Origin: Symsagittifera roscoffensis
Taxonomy: Eukaryota > Xenacoelomorpha > Acoela > Convolutidae
NCBI RefSeq assembly: GCF_963678635.1
Contig: NC_087063.1
Coordinates: 49,549,220 to 49,613,219, forward strand
Direction of reading: 5' to 3'
DNA: 64,000 bases
Shown: positions 11,048 through 22,070 of the stretch, in pieces
How the letters are laid out: the number at the start of each line of letters is the position of its first letter
How positions within the stretch are numbered: the first letter of the stretch is position 1
Made by a program: the position numbers and the translations under genes
Notes under the pieces: model-generated
Database searches by the model: none
Told to the model about the DNA's origin: nothing
What the model saw: only the letters and a program-made list of their open reading frames with translations

Positions 11048-14000
11048 ATCCTCCGCCCCCAAAGGAGCGAGAACGGGTGCGAGTTTCACGATCGGACGGG
11101 TGTACTCGCCGGTTGCCGATCTAATAACGGCGGATCGCACTATGCCGTCGTTACCGTAGTTCAATGACTTGACTCGCGTTAACGGGTTATGGCATCTTAG
11201 TCTATTGTGCTCAATCAACTAAACGAGATCTCCAGTTTTCAAATGTGATTCTGGAGAAGAAAACCATTTCGCTCGTTTGTTAAGCATTGGTACGTACTCA
11301 CGGAGCCAGCGACTCCAGATGGCATTTGCACAGGATTGCGCTCGGGCGTAGCGCTTTCAATGATTGAAGTTTTGCTCGAAATCTAGTGGCAGAAAGGGAA
11401 TTGCGCGGTGTCCAAGTAGGAAGTGATTCGGCGCTAATGCTTCGAGATCGAGAGACTGCTCAACCAAACAAAACGTGGTCACGAGGACTTCCTCAGTGAG
11501 TTTTATTGTTTCCAAAATATCATAAAAATTCTTTTGGTGCCCCGTATGGGCCTTTCCCACACACCTCCATGATGAGGAGCACTGGGTGGATTGAATTTCC
11601 AGGCTAGGCCTTTGTGAGCAAGCAGAACAGGTGCATGGCCCTTCCAGTTCTCAATGCACAAAATCAGCTCTTTGGCCAAGCCAACGAAATTCGTGCCAAT
11701 GTCCGACCAGATGACGGAATGCGTTCCCCGCCGAGCAATGAAGCGTTCTATTCCCATTACAAAGGAACTTGTATCCATTGACGGAACAACCTCTAGATGA
11801 AAGTCACGTATCGTCATACACGTGAAAAAGAAGCCCCAGCGTTTCTCTGAGCCTCTTCGAATCGTTACATGGAACGGGCCGAAGTAATCTACTCCGCAGT
11901 TCGGGAATGGTGGTTGTCGGTAACCCAGTCGCTCGTGCGGAAGTTCAGCCATCATTGGCGTAATTACCTAAGCTTTTCGTTTTCGGCATAACACTCAATG
12001 ATATTCTATTGAACGGAGGGCAGTACGTAGCCCCAATAAAACGTACTTAAATTGTATAACAGTACGCAGGAAAGCAACACTTTGCTGTTGATTCTTTTGA
12101 TGAATGAAATTTAAAAGCATCATCACGACTAGATATCGGCTATCTAAAACGATGGGATGCTTAAGGTTAAATTCAACATCAGCGAGACGGCGATTATGGC
12201 CAGTGGAACGGACTAGACCACCAGGACCGATGAACAGCGAAAAAGAAGCTATTCGGCCAGACTTCTTAAGAGATTGTTTTTTGTGAAGTGCGTTGACTTC
12301 GAGGGGGAACTACTCCGACTGATCCAGAACAAATAGCTTTTGCTTAGCTAATTATAATTCGGATGGTTCGGTAATCAAACGAGATGTGCAATTTTGACAG
12401 TGATGAGGTGATAATTTCAGCTTGAACGTGGCAATTTTTTGGAGTTTCGGAAAAAACTAAAATATTTCCAGACAAAAACTGAATTGGTGGTTTTCGATGT
12501 GCAAGTAAAATTTGCAGCTTTTTCAAAACCTTCATTCAAATCATACACAGGTCCTTTGAGTCGAATGCTGGTGAGAACATCTGAATGAGGTTTGAAAGCC
12601 CAGTCTTTGGTTTTCGAAAAAATGGACTTTTTACCCAACCGTTTTCTTTCAGAGCCTTAGCAGTTATTCCGTGAGTACCGGTATCTGCTGGATTGTCACC
12701 ACTGGACACATGTAAACACTCATCATTTGTGGTGGATTCGAGACCCGATCAGCCCCAAAGACAGGCAACTTGCTGGTAGAGTTCAACCACTGCAGTACGG
12801 TAGTGCTATCTGTCGACATGTATGATCTTTCCATTTTTATTTTTAAAGATTTCTTGATTTCAAGTCTCAGACGGCTGGCCAGTTACGCTGCTTCAAGCTT
12901 AAGGATTGAAAAGTTTTTCATCGATGCTACTCAAGTTTTTCCAAAAACAAAAGTTATTTTGGCTTCATTTGAGATGAAGGAGTGACCGCGCAGGAAAGTA
13001 AACCAGCGAAATACGTCAAAATAATCAGCTCTGTTTGGTCAACTGGGGCGTCGAAGAAACAACAAGAAAATTTTAGTCGGCCAAGTAATGGTAAGGCAGT
13101 ATGCCACTCTATGAACTATTCTTGAAGTTCACCTGACACTGGTTCATCCCACTGTCGGCGCGAGATACGCCAAATAACCTTCAGTAAAAGCCGGTCACGA
13201 ACGGTTTACGATGCGACTAAACCGAATGGGTCGAAATCGAGGAGACGTAACTTAAGACGGTGCGCTGCGGAATTGATTTTGTTACTTATTTGTTCACGAC
13301 ACGACTAACGTTTAAGGTATCATTTTTATTATCCCACTTTAAACCTAATACGTGTGTTGCAGTGTCGTTTAGGTTTAGTTCTTTTACAGAGTCAATCTTG
13401 CTGTTCTCTGAATTTATTTTTTCTGCTAAATCTGGGACATGGCTGACAATTTTGGTTAACTTAAAACTTCCTAGACTCAACAAACTTACAAGTTCTTTGC
13501 TCAAGTTTAGCGCTTCGTTCGAATCAGCGACAGAACCTAAGAAATCATCCATATAAAAGTTATCTAGGACAGCAGAAAAAGATGCTGGAAACTTGGCGTA
13601 ATTATTTCTTGCGGTTTGTTGGAGCGCGAGCACCGAAATTGGGATGTGTGTATTGAAAAACGTTTACCTCACTTGTGCGTTCCTCCCACCACAAAAAACG
13701 CTACGACGGCTGGTCAGCTGGAATGACTCCTTCTTGATGGAACATTCCTTTACTGTCTGCTGATACTGCAAACTTATGTTGTCTGAACCGGAAGAGCACT
13801 CTCAACAAGTTCTGCAACAAATCGGGCCCTTCCAAACGGAACTGGTTCAAGGATACACCATGAAACTTCGAAGCACCGTTTAAATTTTGCCTGATCTTTC
13901 CAAGTTTATTCGGGTTAACCACTGGATGGTGGGGTAAATACCACTCGCCGTCGGTGCTCGTGTTCAACTAATTTTATTCCATAGGAACGATATTGCCATT

Positions 14001-14880
14001 TCCAAATCGTCCTGAATAGTTTAGTTTTACCGCAAAGTTTTTCAGGTCAGATCTTTTTCGAGCCGCTTTTCCAAAGACTTGGGCTGGGCAAACGCGGAGT
14101 TTTAGTTGTTGGCAACTTGACATCCTTATCGATCCAAAGCATACCAACGGAGTATCGAGTTCCGTTACGCGAAATAGTCGAATCAAGCTATTTTAGAGCT
14201 TGCTTGTCTGATGCTGAACGCGGATCGGCTGATTTATAAGTACCGTAGGACTCAAGTTCATACCAACTTTTGACTTGCTCTATAAGAGAATTGTCTTCAA
14301 CACTACTCTTGAAACAGTGAGATGAAAAACCTAAAGATGATGGTAGATGACCACTGAGGACCCAACCGATTGATAAGCGTACCGCAAACGGTGATTTTCG
14401 GCTTTTATCGCCTTGAGTTTCTAAAGGTCGGTTGGCGTGAAAACAGTCTTGGCCTCAGATCATTTCAACATCAGAGTATTGGTACGTCAAGGAAGGCACT
14501 GGAGCCAAATGAGGATAATTTTTTAAATTTCACTGAAATTCATGGTATCAGACCCTAAGTTTAAATATATCTTGACAAAAAGTCGTGCGTGGAAATTGTG
14601 TGAATTGGATTCATTAATACCCGAAATTACTATTTCTACTTGTTCCGTCGTTAAAACTTGTTGCGAATTTATTCCACTGACAACGAGGTTCATTTTTCAC
14701 CGGAAATTTTAAGTTTTTCAGCAAGTTGAGCGGAAATCTATGAGTGAATGCAAGCAGTATCAAAAAAACAAGAGTTTTAGAGCTGGATGTGTTGCTGGAC
14801 AATTTCAATTCAACGATTTGAAGAAGACCTTCAACACGAAAAACGGAAATGGCGCAAGTATCTTTAAATTTTTCCACTTC
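11015..14880 (-). pseudogene. BEL/Pao pol pseudogene (protease, RT, RNase H, integrase)
   Basis: Read on the minus strand, with many frame breaks. Protease-like sequence occupies about 14520-14880. RT follows at 13286-14190: an HHPVVNPNKLGKIR block, SADSKGMFHQ, and the catalytic box as NFYMDDFLGS near 13545. RNase H lies around 12400-13000, recognised by STDSTTVLQWLNSTSKLPVF near 12760-12820. Integrase is at 11357-11955 (FPNCGVDYFGPFHV, IWSDIGTNFVG, HHGGVWERPI). The pol C-terminal domain with CHNPLTRVKSLN ends at 11015. This order, and the YMDD and GVWE motifs, fit the BEL/Pao clade. Pol would be cleaved by its own protease; here it is inactivated by multiple stops. Confidence 0.88.
11048..11065 (-). 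promoter_or_regulatory. Polypurine tract of BEL 1
   Basis: The minus strand reads CCTTTGGGGGCGGAGGAT immediately before the 3' LTR, the expected primer for plus-strand DNA synthesis. Confidence 0.75.
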
Positions 14881-17137
14881 GAGACTAGCGGAATTCGAAG
14901 AAATTTTTCCTTCAGCTGGTGACTTTGTTGAGCCTTTTGCGGGGTATATTCTTTCGGTTCCGTGAAGGAGCGCATTGTGAGTGCTGTTGCAATCAGGCTT
15001 GTTGCACTTTCTAGATTTTGGGCATTTTCAAAACGTATGGCCTGATTGCAGACAGGAAAAACACAACTTCTGCTCGGCAGCAAACTTTGCTCTCTGAGTT
15101 GGAGTTTTCTCTTTGAAGACTCTACAAGACAAGACCAAATGGCATGTTTGCCATTGCAAACTACACAGGACGAATACTGTTGATTGGGCTTTTTGTCAGA
15201 CATTTTTGAATTAGACGACAAAATTTTTGTAACTGTTAAAGAAGGGCCAGCGTTGTCCTAAATTTTATGACTTCAATTGTTGGGATCGTTAGCGTGCGTT
15301 CACGCATGCGCCTCTGCCTTTTCTGCCCGCCAGTCATTGAAATGGAGCAAAGATGGTTGGTAAAGACTCCTTTTTCACTGTGTGAAGAGCCCATGATTCC
15401 TTAATGTTGAGTGGCAGTTTACCTAATGCTTGGTTCAACAAAGCAACACCTTCCAAATTCTGGATATAGGAGAGTGACTTGAACACGCCAACAAGGTTTG
15501 AGATGGTAGAAGCAAAACTTATAATGCTGTCGGAATTATGCATCTTCAATGGTGGGAAAAAAACTTAGTTTTTCAAGATGAGCATTATTTACGGTTTGTG
15601 GCTGGCCAAATTTCCAAATAAGAGTTTTCAAGGCATCTTTATGCATAAAACCGGAAGACGCAAATTCAGTGAGGGCATTTTTGGCTTTCCCAGTCACAAG
15701 AGTTTTTAAGTGTGTCAACTTGACGTCATCGCTCAAATAGGCGGAGTCGACAGCGCTTACAAACCGGCCGAACCATTCATGCCAATGTAAAGGATCACCG
15801 TTGCATTGAGACAATTTCAATTCTGGTAGCGGATTTTTACGGTTCATGGTGATAATCTCAGCGAGGTCTTCGATAATAAGAGATTTTTGTCCGTTAATTG
15901 GCGGGTAGGGCGGCTTGTTTCGATCAACGTGATTGTTGTCATCAACGTTACAACAATTGAATCAGCCATCTCGAGGATCCGAAACCTGATACTCAGACTC
16001 CGGCTGGTAGAAGACGGTTCCACCACTGGTTAATGGAAAGTTCGAATTCGTGTAATCGAAAGTCGAATCTGGCATGTTTCTAATTTTGACTTTCTTTAGA
16101 CGGCGGTAGAGCTAGAGTTTGACTCTGTCTAGTTTGCGCGGTTTGAATGAAACCAACGGGTAGCACAGTAGATTTCTTAGACGTTTGCGAAACCTTCGGA
16201 ATGTATTGAGTGTTAATTTGGATTATGTTTTTTTTTCAGATCTGGGTTACAAAGACTTTCTGATATTGGTTTTTACCTTCATCCAATTGACTAGTCGAGA
16301 CAGATATCGCCGGTTGGAAAAACTGGTTAACCGGGTTAACGCAGAGCGGTTTTAAACCAGCAGCACTCGGTGACGGTTCGGTTTTATGTGCAGAATGAAC
16401 TTCTTTGGTTGTTTTGTTCACCCAGCTTTCTGTCATTTTATTTGCGGCAAGACTCTCCTCGGGCAAGTCTATCGAACTTGTCTTCTCTACTATGTCTTCA
16501 AGATTCGCACTTTCAGTTAAAGTATCTTCGGCCAATTTGAATCGAATTTTTTTAGCCAACTCTTCCATTTTAAAAAAATTTTCTGCTGTTTCAAGCAAAA
16601 TTTAGCTTCATTTTGTCGCTCTATTTCTTCACGGCGCAAGGTTGCAATTTTCAGCTCTCGACTCCTTTGGCTAGAAGTCACTGACGCAGACAAATACTTA
16701 GAAGATTCTATAATACTTTTGTGTGATGTGGTTGCAGAGCTTCGTGATTTAAAACTTTCAAAGTGGCTGAGGGTGTGTTTGGTGTCAAGATACTGTCGGG
16801 CTTTAGTTAGAAATGCATCGTTTCTCTGTGTTAAAAGCTCTAACCAAGGTTCCAAGGCTGCTTTGTCGGATTCTCGTGATGTTAAAAAGAGGATTTCTTC
16901 ATTTTTGAAGACGGCTTTTTTCGAGCATTCTTTACACATTTGAAGCCCTTTTTTGATTTTAACAGTGCGGTCTTTCCTCTCAATGGCCTCAAGTATGCAC
17001 TCATGGTTTATATCTAACTTTTTTTCAAGCTTGGTTCCAGCTAGCGTGAGACGGTTGATCTCATTGGCACCATCGGACGCTATTGCAGGCGGAGACTAGA
17101 AAACGTTCGCTGTAAGCGAAAACGGATCGGCAGCCAT
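14881..17137 (-). pseudogene. BEL/Pao gag pseudogene
   Basis: The minus-strand ATG at 17135-17137 opens MAADPFSLTANVF and then hits a TAG after 13 codons; the frame is otherwise long and open, with a charged coiled region to about 16517. The BEL-type gag core lies at 15536-15847 (PELKLSQCNGDPLHWHEWFG, the DUF1759-like block). It is followed by a zinc-knuckle CVVCNGKHAIWSC at about 15130-15170. At least three shifts break the frame between these blocks. The product would have been the capsid/nucleocapsid polyprotein. The start is chosen because it lies just downstream of the leader hairpin A and no stop precedes the conserved part other than the one noted. Confidence 0.82.
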
Positions 17138-17149
17138 CGTACAAGAAAT

Positions 17150-17216
17150 GACTAAACTGAGCTTCAGATAACCCCTGGGAGCGAAACCCGAGGTAAGAAA
17201 TTAGCACAGTATAATC
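17150..17216 (-). ncRNA. BEL leader hairpin, copy A
   Basis: On the minus strand a 14-bp outer stem (GATTATACTGTGCT pairing AGCTCAGTTTAGTC, two U-U mismatches and G-U pairs) encloses the core ACCTC-GGGT-TTC-GCTC-CCA-GGGGT. The inner stems are ACCUC/GGGGU and GGGU/GCUC with a 3-nt bulge. It lies 13 nt upstream of the gag ATG. The function is unknown; packaging, dimerisation or translation control are possibilities. Confidence 0.6.
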
Positions 17217-18246
17217 AACTCGGAAAAAATTCTGGCGGAACGGAAGAATTGCTATGAGCAACTTTTTCTGGCCTACTAACCTAAGGTTAACAGATGAAAG
17301 ATGCTAGCGTTTCGTTAAATTTATTTTCAAATAAACTAAAGTAAATTCAACTGACAGGGTAAACGAAAAACTAAATTCGTTTAAAATTTATGCAAAGACT
17401 TTGAAATAAAACGGACAACTTGTTTTATGTGGACCTTCTGAGCGCCCATTTTAGTTTACTTCCTTTTGAAAGTTTTTCGTTGAATTTTACCATATTTCTT
17501 TTTTCGTTTGTATTTTTCAACAATGGTTTTCCAAATTTTGGCTGTGTCGTAAAATAATGGTTGAAGTTTTCAATTCGAGACGAGAAGCTCGATGCAAAGC
17601 TTTATATTGATTTTGAACGGTTTTGTTTTTGCATTTTTTTGAGAAACAATATGGTTTATAATTGAAATAGTTAAAGGGGCAGAATCCTGTAAAACGATTA
17701 GAATACTGTCTTGGCCCTCTCGGTGACAATATATGGTTGCAGTTATTCGGTTTCTATAATTGTTCAATAGTCAATTTAATTGCAAAGCGGACAAACATTG
17801 AAACTTGTTGCCCATATGCTTACTTATAGAATTGTTGATTAAGTCAGGCCACAAATAACATCATTCTAGGAAGCTAACTGTGGATTATTGTGTAAAATAT
17901 ATTGCACTGTTTTCTTTTGATTTTTTGCAAAAAAACTCAAAGAAAATCCTTTTTTAGCTGAACTAATTCTTTGCAATCTATCTCTCAGCTTTCGGCGTTG
18001 AGCTTGTATTGCATAACAAAGAGAGCTTGCTCCTAAGATGAAAGCCATTATAGTTGTTGAGAACGGTACAATAAGTTATTTTATGGTAAGTTTTAGACTC
18101 TTAGAAAAAAAGTAATTTATAACAATGTCTTTGGGTGAACCGCACGATTACGCCTATGTGTGCACGGTACTGCAAACCAAAAGATTAAGGGTTAAAGCGG
18201 TCGTTTACGGACTGAAACGTAAACGGGCGCGAACGGAAGCGGACAA

Positions 18247-18329
18247 GTTGAGTGTATTGATCTGAAAATCAGACAACCCCTAGGAGCAAAACCCGAGGTA
18301 AGAAATAAATCCAAACCAACACACACAAC
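18247..18329 (-). ncRNA. BEL leader hairpin, copy B
   Basis: Same core as copy A on the minus strand (ACCTCGGGTTTTGCTCCTAG followed by GGGTTG), enclosed by a different outer stem (GTTGTGTGTGTTG pairing CAATACACTCAAC, one U-U mismatch and a G-U). The outer stem sequence differs from copies A and C while pairing is kept. Confidence 0.6.
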
Positions 18330-18429
18330 TACGGCGAAGAACGGGCAGTGACGTTGGGGGAACGTTTTTGGGGTCGATATGCGTCGTTTTGCTATCGGGC
18401 CGATCAAAAATCGGTACTAGTAGGGTCGA

Positions 18430-18511
18430 GTTGAGTGAACTGCTATAAGTTTCAGACAACCCCTAGGAGTAAGACCCGAGGTGAGAAATCGGCTCAAGCA
18501 ACTCACTCAAC
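18430..18511 (-). ncRNA. BEL leader hairpin, copy C
   Basis: Outer stem GTTGAGTGAGTTGC pairs fully with GCAGTTCACTCAAC on the minus strand if G-U pairs are allowed. The core is ACCTCGGGTCTTACTCCTAG plus GGGTTG. The loop-side pair U-G in copies A and B is U-A here, a compatible change. Confidence 0.62.
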
Positions 18512-19257
18512 AAAAGGAAAGTCGGGCGGAGGCAACAATGTTTGATGTTATAGAACATAAATATCCCATATTTTGGTGTTTTACTTCGTGAGGGGCAAAA
18601 AAGTTGAAGTTGGACTGAAACTTTTCTGATGTACACAAAGATTTTTCTGCTTCCCTTAAAATTTAGTTGTGAAAACCCTTTAGCACTTAATTCTATGTTT
18701 TTTAATTTTTTGTTCAGGTTATGCTAACAAGTATTCGAGAGTTAATGTAGGTTTTGGATCGATTTGTACTTGAAATTCATTGTAGAAAAGTTAACTGCAA
18801 AAAAAAGGAATTAAAATTTAACTTTCTTAAAATTTTTGCTGTTTTTCTACGTTTTTTGCCTCGGAACTTTTGGTCTTCGATGTCGTAGTATATCTCCAGA
18901 ATGCGGCAACTGATGCTTTCTTCCTTCTGATTAAGATTCAGCTACCACTGGGATAAGACCTTGGGTGACATGGAATACTTCGGGTTTGATTTTCAAGTCT
19001 CAATTTTCTGATTCGAATTGCTGATTCGGAAGTTCTGGGGTGATTGACGGGACAGCGATCCCGCACCATGAAACTTCGGTGCGGTTTGCAAAGAATAAAG
19101 TAACTCCAAGATAGCGTAGTAACTTGCGTAGTCAACTTTTCTTTGGAAAAACCTAAGTTTTTCTCAATAATCACCCACCTTTTTTCCGACAAAAATTTCT
19201 TTTTTCATCGAGCAAAAAGTCCTTTTTTCCGTTAAAATTGCCTTTTTCCCCAACTTT

Positions 19258-19275
19258 TCCCGAGTCACGTCACCA
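19258..19275 (-). promoter_or_regulatory. Primer-binding site of BEL 1
   Basis: The minus strand reads TGGTGACGTGACTCGGGA a few bases after the 5' LTR end. It starts with TGG as expected for pairing to a tRNA CCA end and resembles BEL-type sites. Confidence 0.7.
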
Positions 19276-19280
19276 AAATA

Positions 19281-19792
19281 TTCCTATGACAATAAGGATG
19301 GTCGGGAATAACTCAAAACAACCTTAGAATTCAGAGTTTACAGAAAAATTGGTAACATTTTTTCCCATAATTCGAACAATTCTTTTTTATTCACAAGTTT
19401 TCACGATTATTTACCAACTGCGGATTATGGGCATTTGAACAAATATCTTCAATCTGAACATTTTTGTGAACAATTCAATATAGCAAGTTGAATATAATAA
19501 GCAGTATAACAATTTAATATAATAAGTTGAGGCTGAACACAAAGCAATTTCATCAACTACGGCCTATAAACAAGAGTTAATTTAGAGCCTATAAAAACTA
19601 GAGCCTATAAAACTAGAGCCCATCAACTAGAGCCTATAAAAACCGAAACAAGAGTTAATTTAGTTCAAGTTTTAATTCCTAAGGTTAAAGGGTTTTATTA
19701 GTTTTAAGTAACATTTGTGCTAAAACCTGACCCAAAAAGTTCTATATGAAATGACTACAAGATAAAACAGACCCATAATTAGCCGCGCTAAC
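19281..19792 (-). repeat. 5' LTR of BEL 1
   Basis: Matches the 3' LTR but is about 70 bp longer, mainly through repeated AGAGCCTATAAA-like units at 19588-19645. On the minus strand these read TTTATAGGCTC, i.e. repeated TATA-like motifs where a promoter is expected. It may start a base or two earlier than given. Confidence 0.85.
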
Positions 19793-20201
19793 CAAACATG
19801 TTTTTTTTGCTGAATTTGAAAATCATAATAATAACAGTATGACTTCCACTTGTACATTTGAACATACTTTCAACTGGCAAAAAAATGTATTTTTTTTCTC
19901 AATTTTTTCCTCTGAAAATGGGATGGCATGAGCGATGGAGAAGCATTCGGCCAGTAAAATTAAAAAGTTCGTTTTCACTCCTCCCCACAACCTCACACGA
20001 GCATGATTATTTTGGTGTTAGGAAGGGTTTTGCAAGGTTGCCATAAATAGAAGGTAAAACAAACAGAAGCCCTATTTTTTTAGAAAGATCATCTAACCCT
20101 TGTTTCAATCTGCAAACCCTATGTTTATGTCATTAGTGTTCGGTTACGAACACAACTAAAAAATTTTGAGAAATTAAAATTTATTTGTGGTTTATGGGGA
20201 A
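19793..20201. other. Unassigned flank with a possible decayed GC-tract MITE fragment
   Basis: Around 19895-20035 there is ttttttcctctgaaaatggg and later cctccccacaacctcacacg, partly matching the C-tract side of the MITE at 10221. No gene seen. Confidence 0.3.
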
Positions 20202-20334
20202 ATGCTAGTCATACATTTTCCATATATGAAAAATACAAATCATATACCTTTCATGCAATTTTCTGTACATATGGAATTGCATGAAAAGTGTATGATTAGC
20301 GTTTTTCCATATATGCAAATTGTATGACTAGCAT
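20202..20334. repeat. Nested palindrome (foldback element, 133 bp)
   Basis: The outer arms AATGCTAGTCATACA...CATATATG and CATATATG...TGTATGACTAGCATT are inverted copies of about 28 bp. Inside is a second inverted pair (ATCATATACCTTTCATGCAA and TTGCATGAAAAGTGTATGAT). It is followed by GGTCAACCCGGGT. Confidence 0.8.
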
Positions 20335-20894
20335 TTTTGGTCAACCCGGGTGCTACAGCTACAGGTTAATACTCCAAACGAGTAGTAATTCAAATACTTA
20401 CTTCTTTCTTGTAGTTGTAATAGGAGATCTCTTTGGGGTACTGTCTCTTAGGGGGGACATAAGAAAAGGCAGACATGGCCGAGGGGGGCATGGCCGTGGC
20501 AGGGTCTACTTGCTTGTCCGCTTTCATTCTCAAAATAATACCAAAAAATTTACGAATATCAAACGCTGTCTAAATAGTTTAGTATAAATTATCAGTATCT
20601 ATTTAGCAAACGAGAGTATTAATTTTTATGCAAACTCAGACTGATTTGTGAAAAATGCACGTGCTTTTAAAACAACGTTTGTTGATCTTCGTTTTGGTTG
20701 AATGAAAACAATACGCGTTATGTACTGTAACTTGGCTGAGGAAATGTTATAAAACAGTATATCGCATCACTAAAACAGACTTGTATCGAGTAGATCAAGG
20801 AAAACTCGTATTAAATTCCAAAGCCGCTTTTCTATTTTATACAGCTTCTTAAAAAACCTTTTCAAAAGATTTCTGAAAACTTTATCAATAATGA

Positions 20895-21145
20895 AAAAAA
20901 TGCTTATCATACAATTTCCATATATGGGAATTGTATGATAAAGGTTTTTTCAAAAAACAAAAACCTCAATTTTTTCATCACACGACTGTTTTATTAGAAT
21001 CAAACAGCCGCAGAAATTAGTTTAAACCTTTCTTCTATCATTTTTCAAAATTGTATGAAAATTGTATGACAAGCATTTTTTCCATACACTTGATGTATGG
21101 AATTGTATGATAAGCATTTTCGGTGTATGGAGGTCAACCCGGGTT
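20895..21145. repeat. Related palindromic segments ending in GGTCAACCCGGGT
   Basis: An inverted repeat CTTATCATACAATTTCC / GGAATTGTATGATAAAG lies at about 20903-20945. Further direct and inverted ATTGTATGA units follow at 21050-21120. The segment ends at the same GGTCAACCCGGGT as the palindrome at 20202-20350, indicating one repeat family. Confidence 0.7.
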
Positions 21146-21149
21146 CCCA

Positions 21150-21345
21150 CAATTTTAAAATAAAGCTGTTCAAAAAATTTTTACACGGCATTTTGCATGA
21201 AAGAAAGGTTGTGAAAATTTGTTCACCTGTTCACGCTGACACGTTTTAATGCATTTTTTTATTATGAAAAGTCATTTTAAATAAGTTTTCATGTATTAAA
21301 CTTCCAAAAAAAATTGAAGAGGGGGACTGGAAAAGAGCCAAATTC
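21150..21345. mobile_element. MITE family 2, partial copy
   Basis: Shares TTCACCTGTTCACGCTGACA-like sequence and the terminal gagggggactggaaaagagcc with 4970-5111 and the blocks at 3149 and 4230. Confidence 0.5.
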
Positions 21346-21512
21346 GGTATCGTATCGAAAATCAAAGCTATTTTTACCCTTCCTTCCGACAGATATTTGT
21401 GTTTTTAGATAGGTTTTTAGATATTTAACCCACATACCATTTTTGTGACAATCGCAGCACGTGAACAAAAGTAAAAAAAAAGTTATAACTAAGCTGATCC
21501 GGGTCGAGGTCC

Positions 21513-22070
21513 GTGACTAATTTTTCGACTTTGGCGGTCGCGGAAATGTTAATTCCGAGACCAAAAATTCAGATATTGACAGGTTTTTATCTGGAAATTC
21601 CGTATCTCGGTAGCGATGGTCAAAAATTTAGTCGAGGCGCTCCAAAACTAGTCGCGGCGGTCAAAAAATTATACGCGGCATGGTCGAAAAAAAAATCGTG
21701 GCAAAAAGTCCAAAAAATAAGTCGCGCCGGTCAAAAAATTAGTCGCAGCGGTCAAAAAATTAGTAGCGGCACTAAGTTTTTGACCGTCGCGCCTTTTTTT
21801 CGACCATGCCGCGACTAACTTTTCGACCATGCCGCGACTAACTTTTCGACCATGCCGCGACTAACTTTTCGACCACCGCGACTAACTTTTCGACCACCGC
21901 GACTAATTTTTCGCCCGCCGCGACTAATTTTTCGGCTATGCCGTGAAAATTTTTTCGAACAACCGCGACTAATTTTTTGACCACCGCGACTAATTTTTCG
22001 ACCGCCGTGACTAATTTTTCGACCACCGCGACTAATTTTTCGACCGCCGCGACTCACTTTCTTTCGGTTG
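21513..22070. repeat. Minisatellite array with an orientation switch
   Basis: Units of about 20-24 bp. From roughly 21590 to 21790 they read GGTCAAAAAATTAGTCGC; from roughly 21795 to 22055 they read as the inverted form GCGACTAATTTTTCGACC. The array is a large imperfect inverted repeat. The open frames through it (repeating SRGGRKI) are a by-product of the unit length. Confidence 0.85.

Larger units (their letters stand above)
17138..19257 (-). other. Long 5' leader of BEL 1
   Basis: About 2.1 kb separates the primer-binding site from the gag ATG, unusually long. It contains the three hairpins annotated separately (17150-17216, 18247-18329, 18430-18511). The stretches 17300-18190 and 18512-19257 show only short ORFs (60-84 codons) without recognisable domains; a later insertion into the leader is possible. 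Confidence 0.55.
10608..19792 (-). mobile_element. BEL/Pao LTR retrotransposon 1, complete but decayed (9.2 kb)
   Basis: Direct LTRs lie at 10608-11047 and about 19281-19792. The pentanucleotide CAAAC flanks both ends (10603-10607 and 19793-19797), matching the usual 4-6 bp BEL target duplication. On the minus strand the order is LTR, primer-binding site, a leader of about 2.1 kb, gag, zinc knuckle, protease, RT, RNase H, integrase, polypurine tract, LTR. All reading frames carry stops or shifts, so it is not autonomous. LTR divergence is substantial, so the insertion is old. Confidence 0.9.

Noticed and set aside
18269-18310. Plus-strand CCCGAG|GTAAGAAAT in three copies, read as spliced-leader RNA genes
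   Set aside because: A splice-donor-like GT follows a conserved leader-like block, but only one copy has anything like an Sm site. The pairing evidence (G-U pairs) favours the minus strand, and all copies lie inside the BEL leader.
21815-22057. 80-codon ORF with repeated SRGGRKI
   Set aside because: It is the translation of the minisatellite array.
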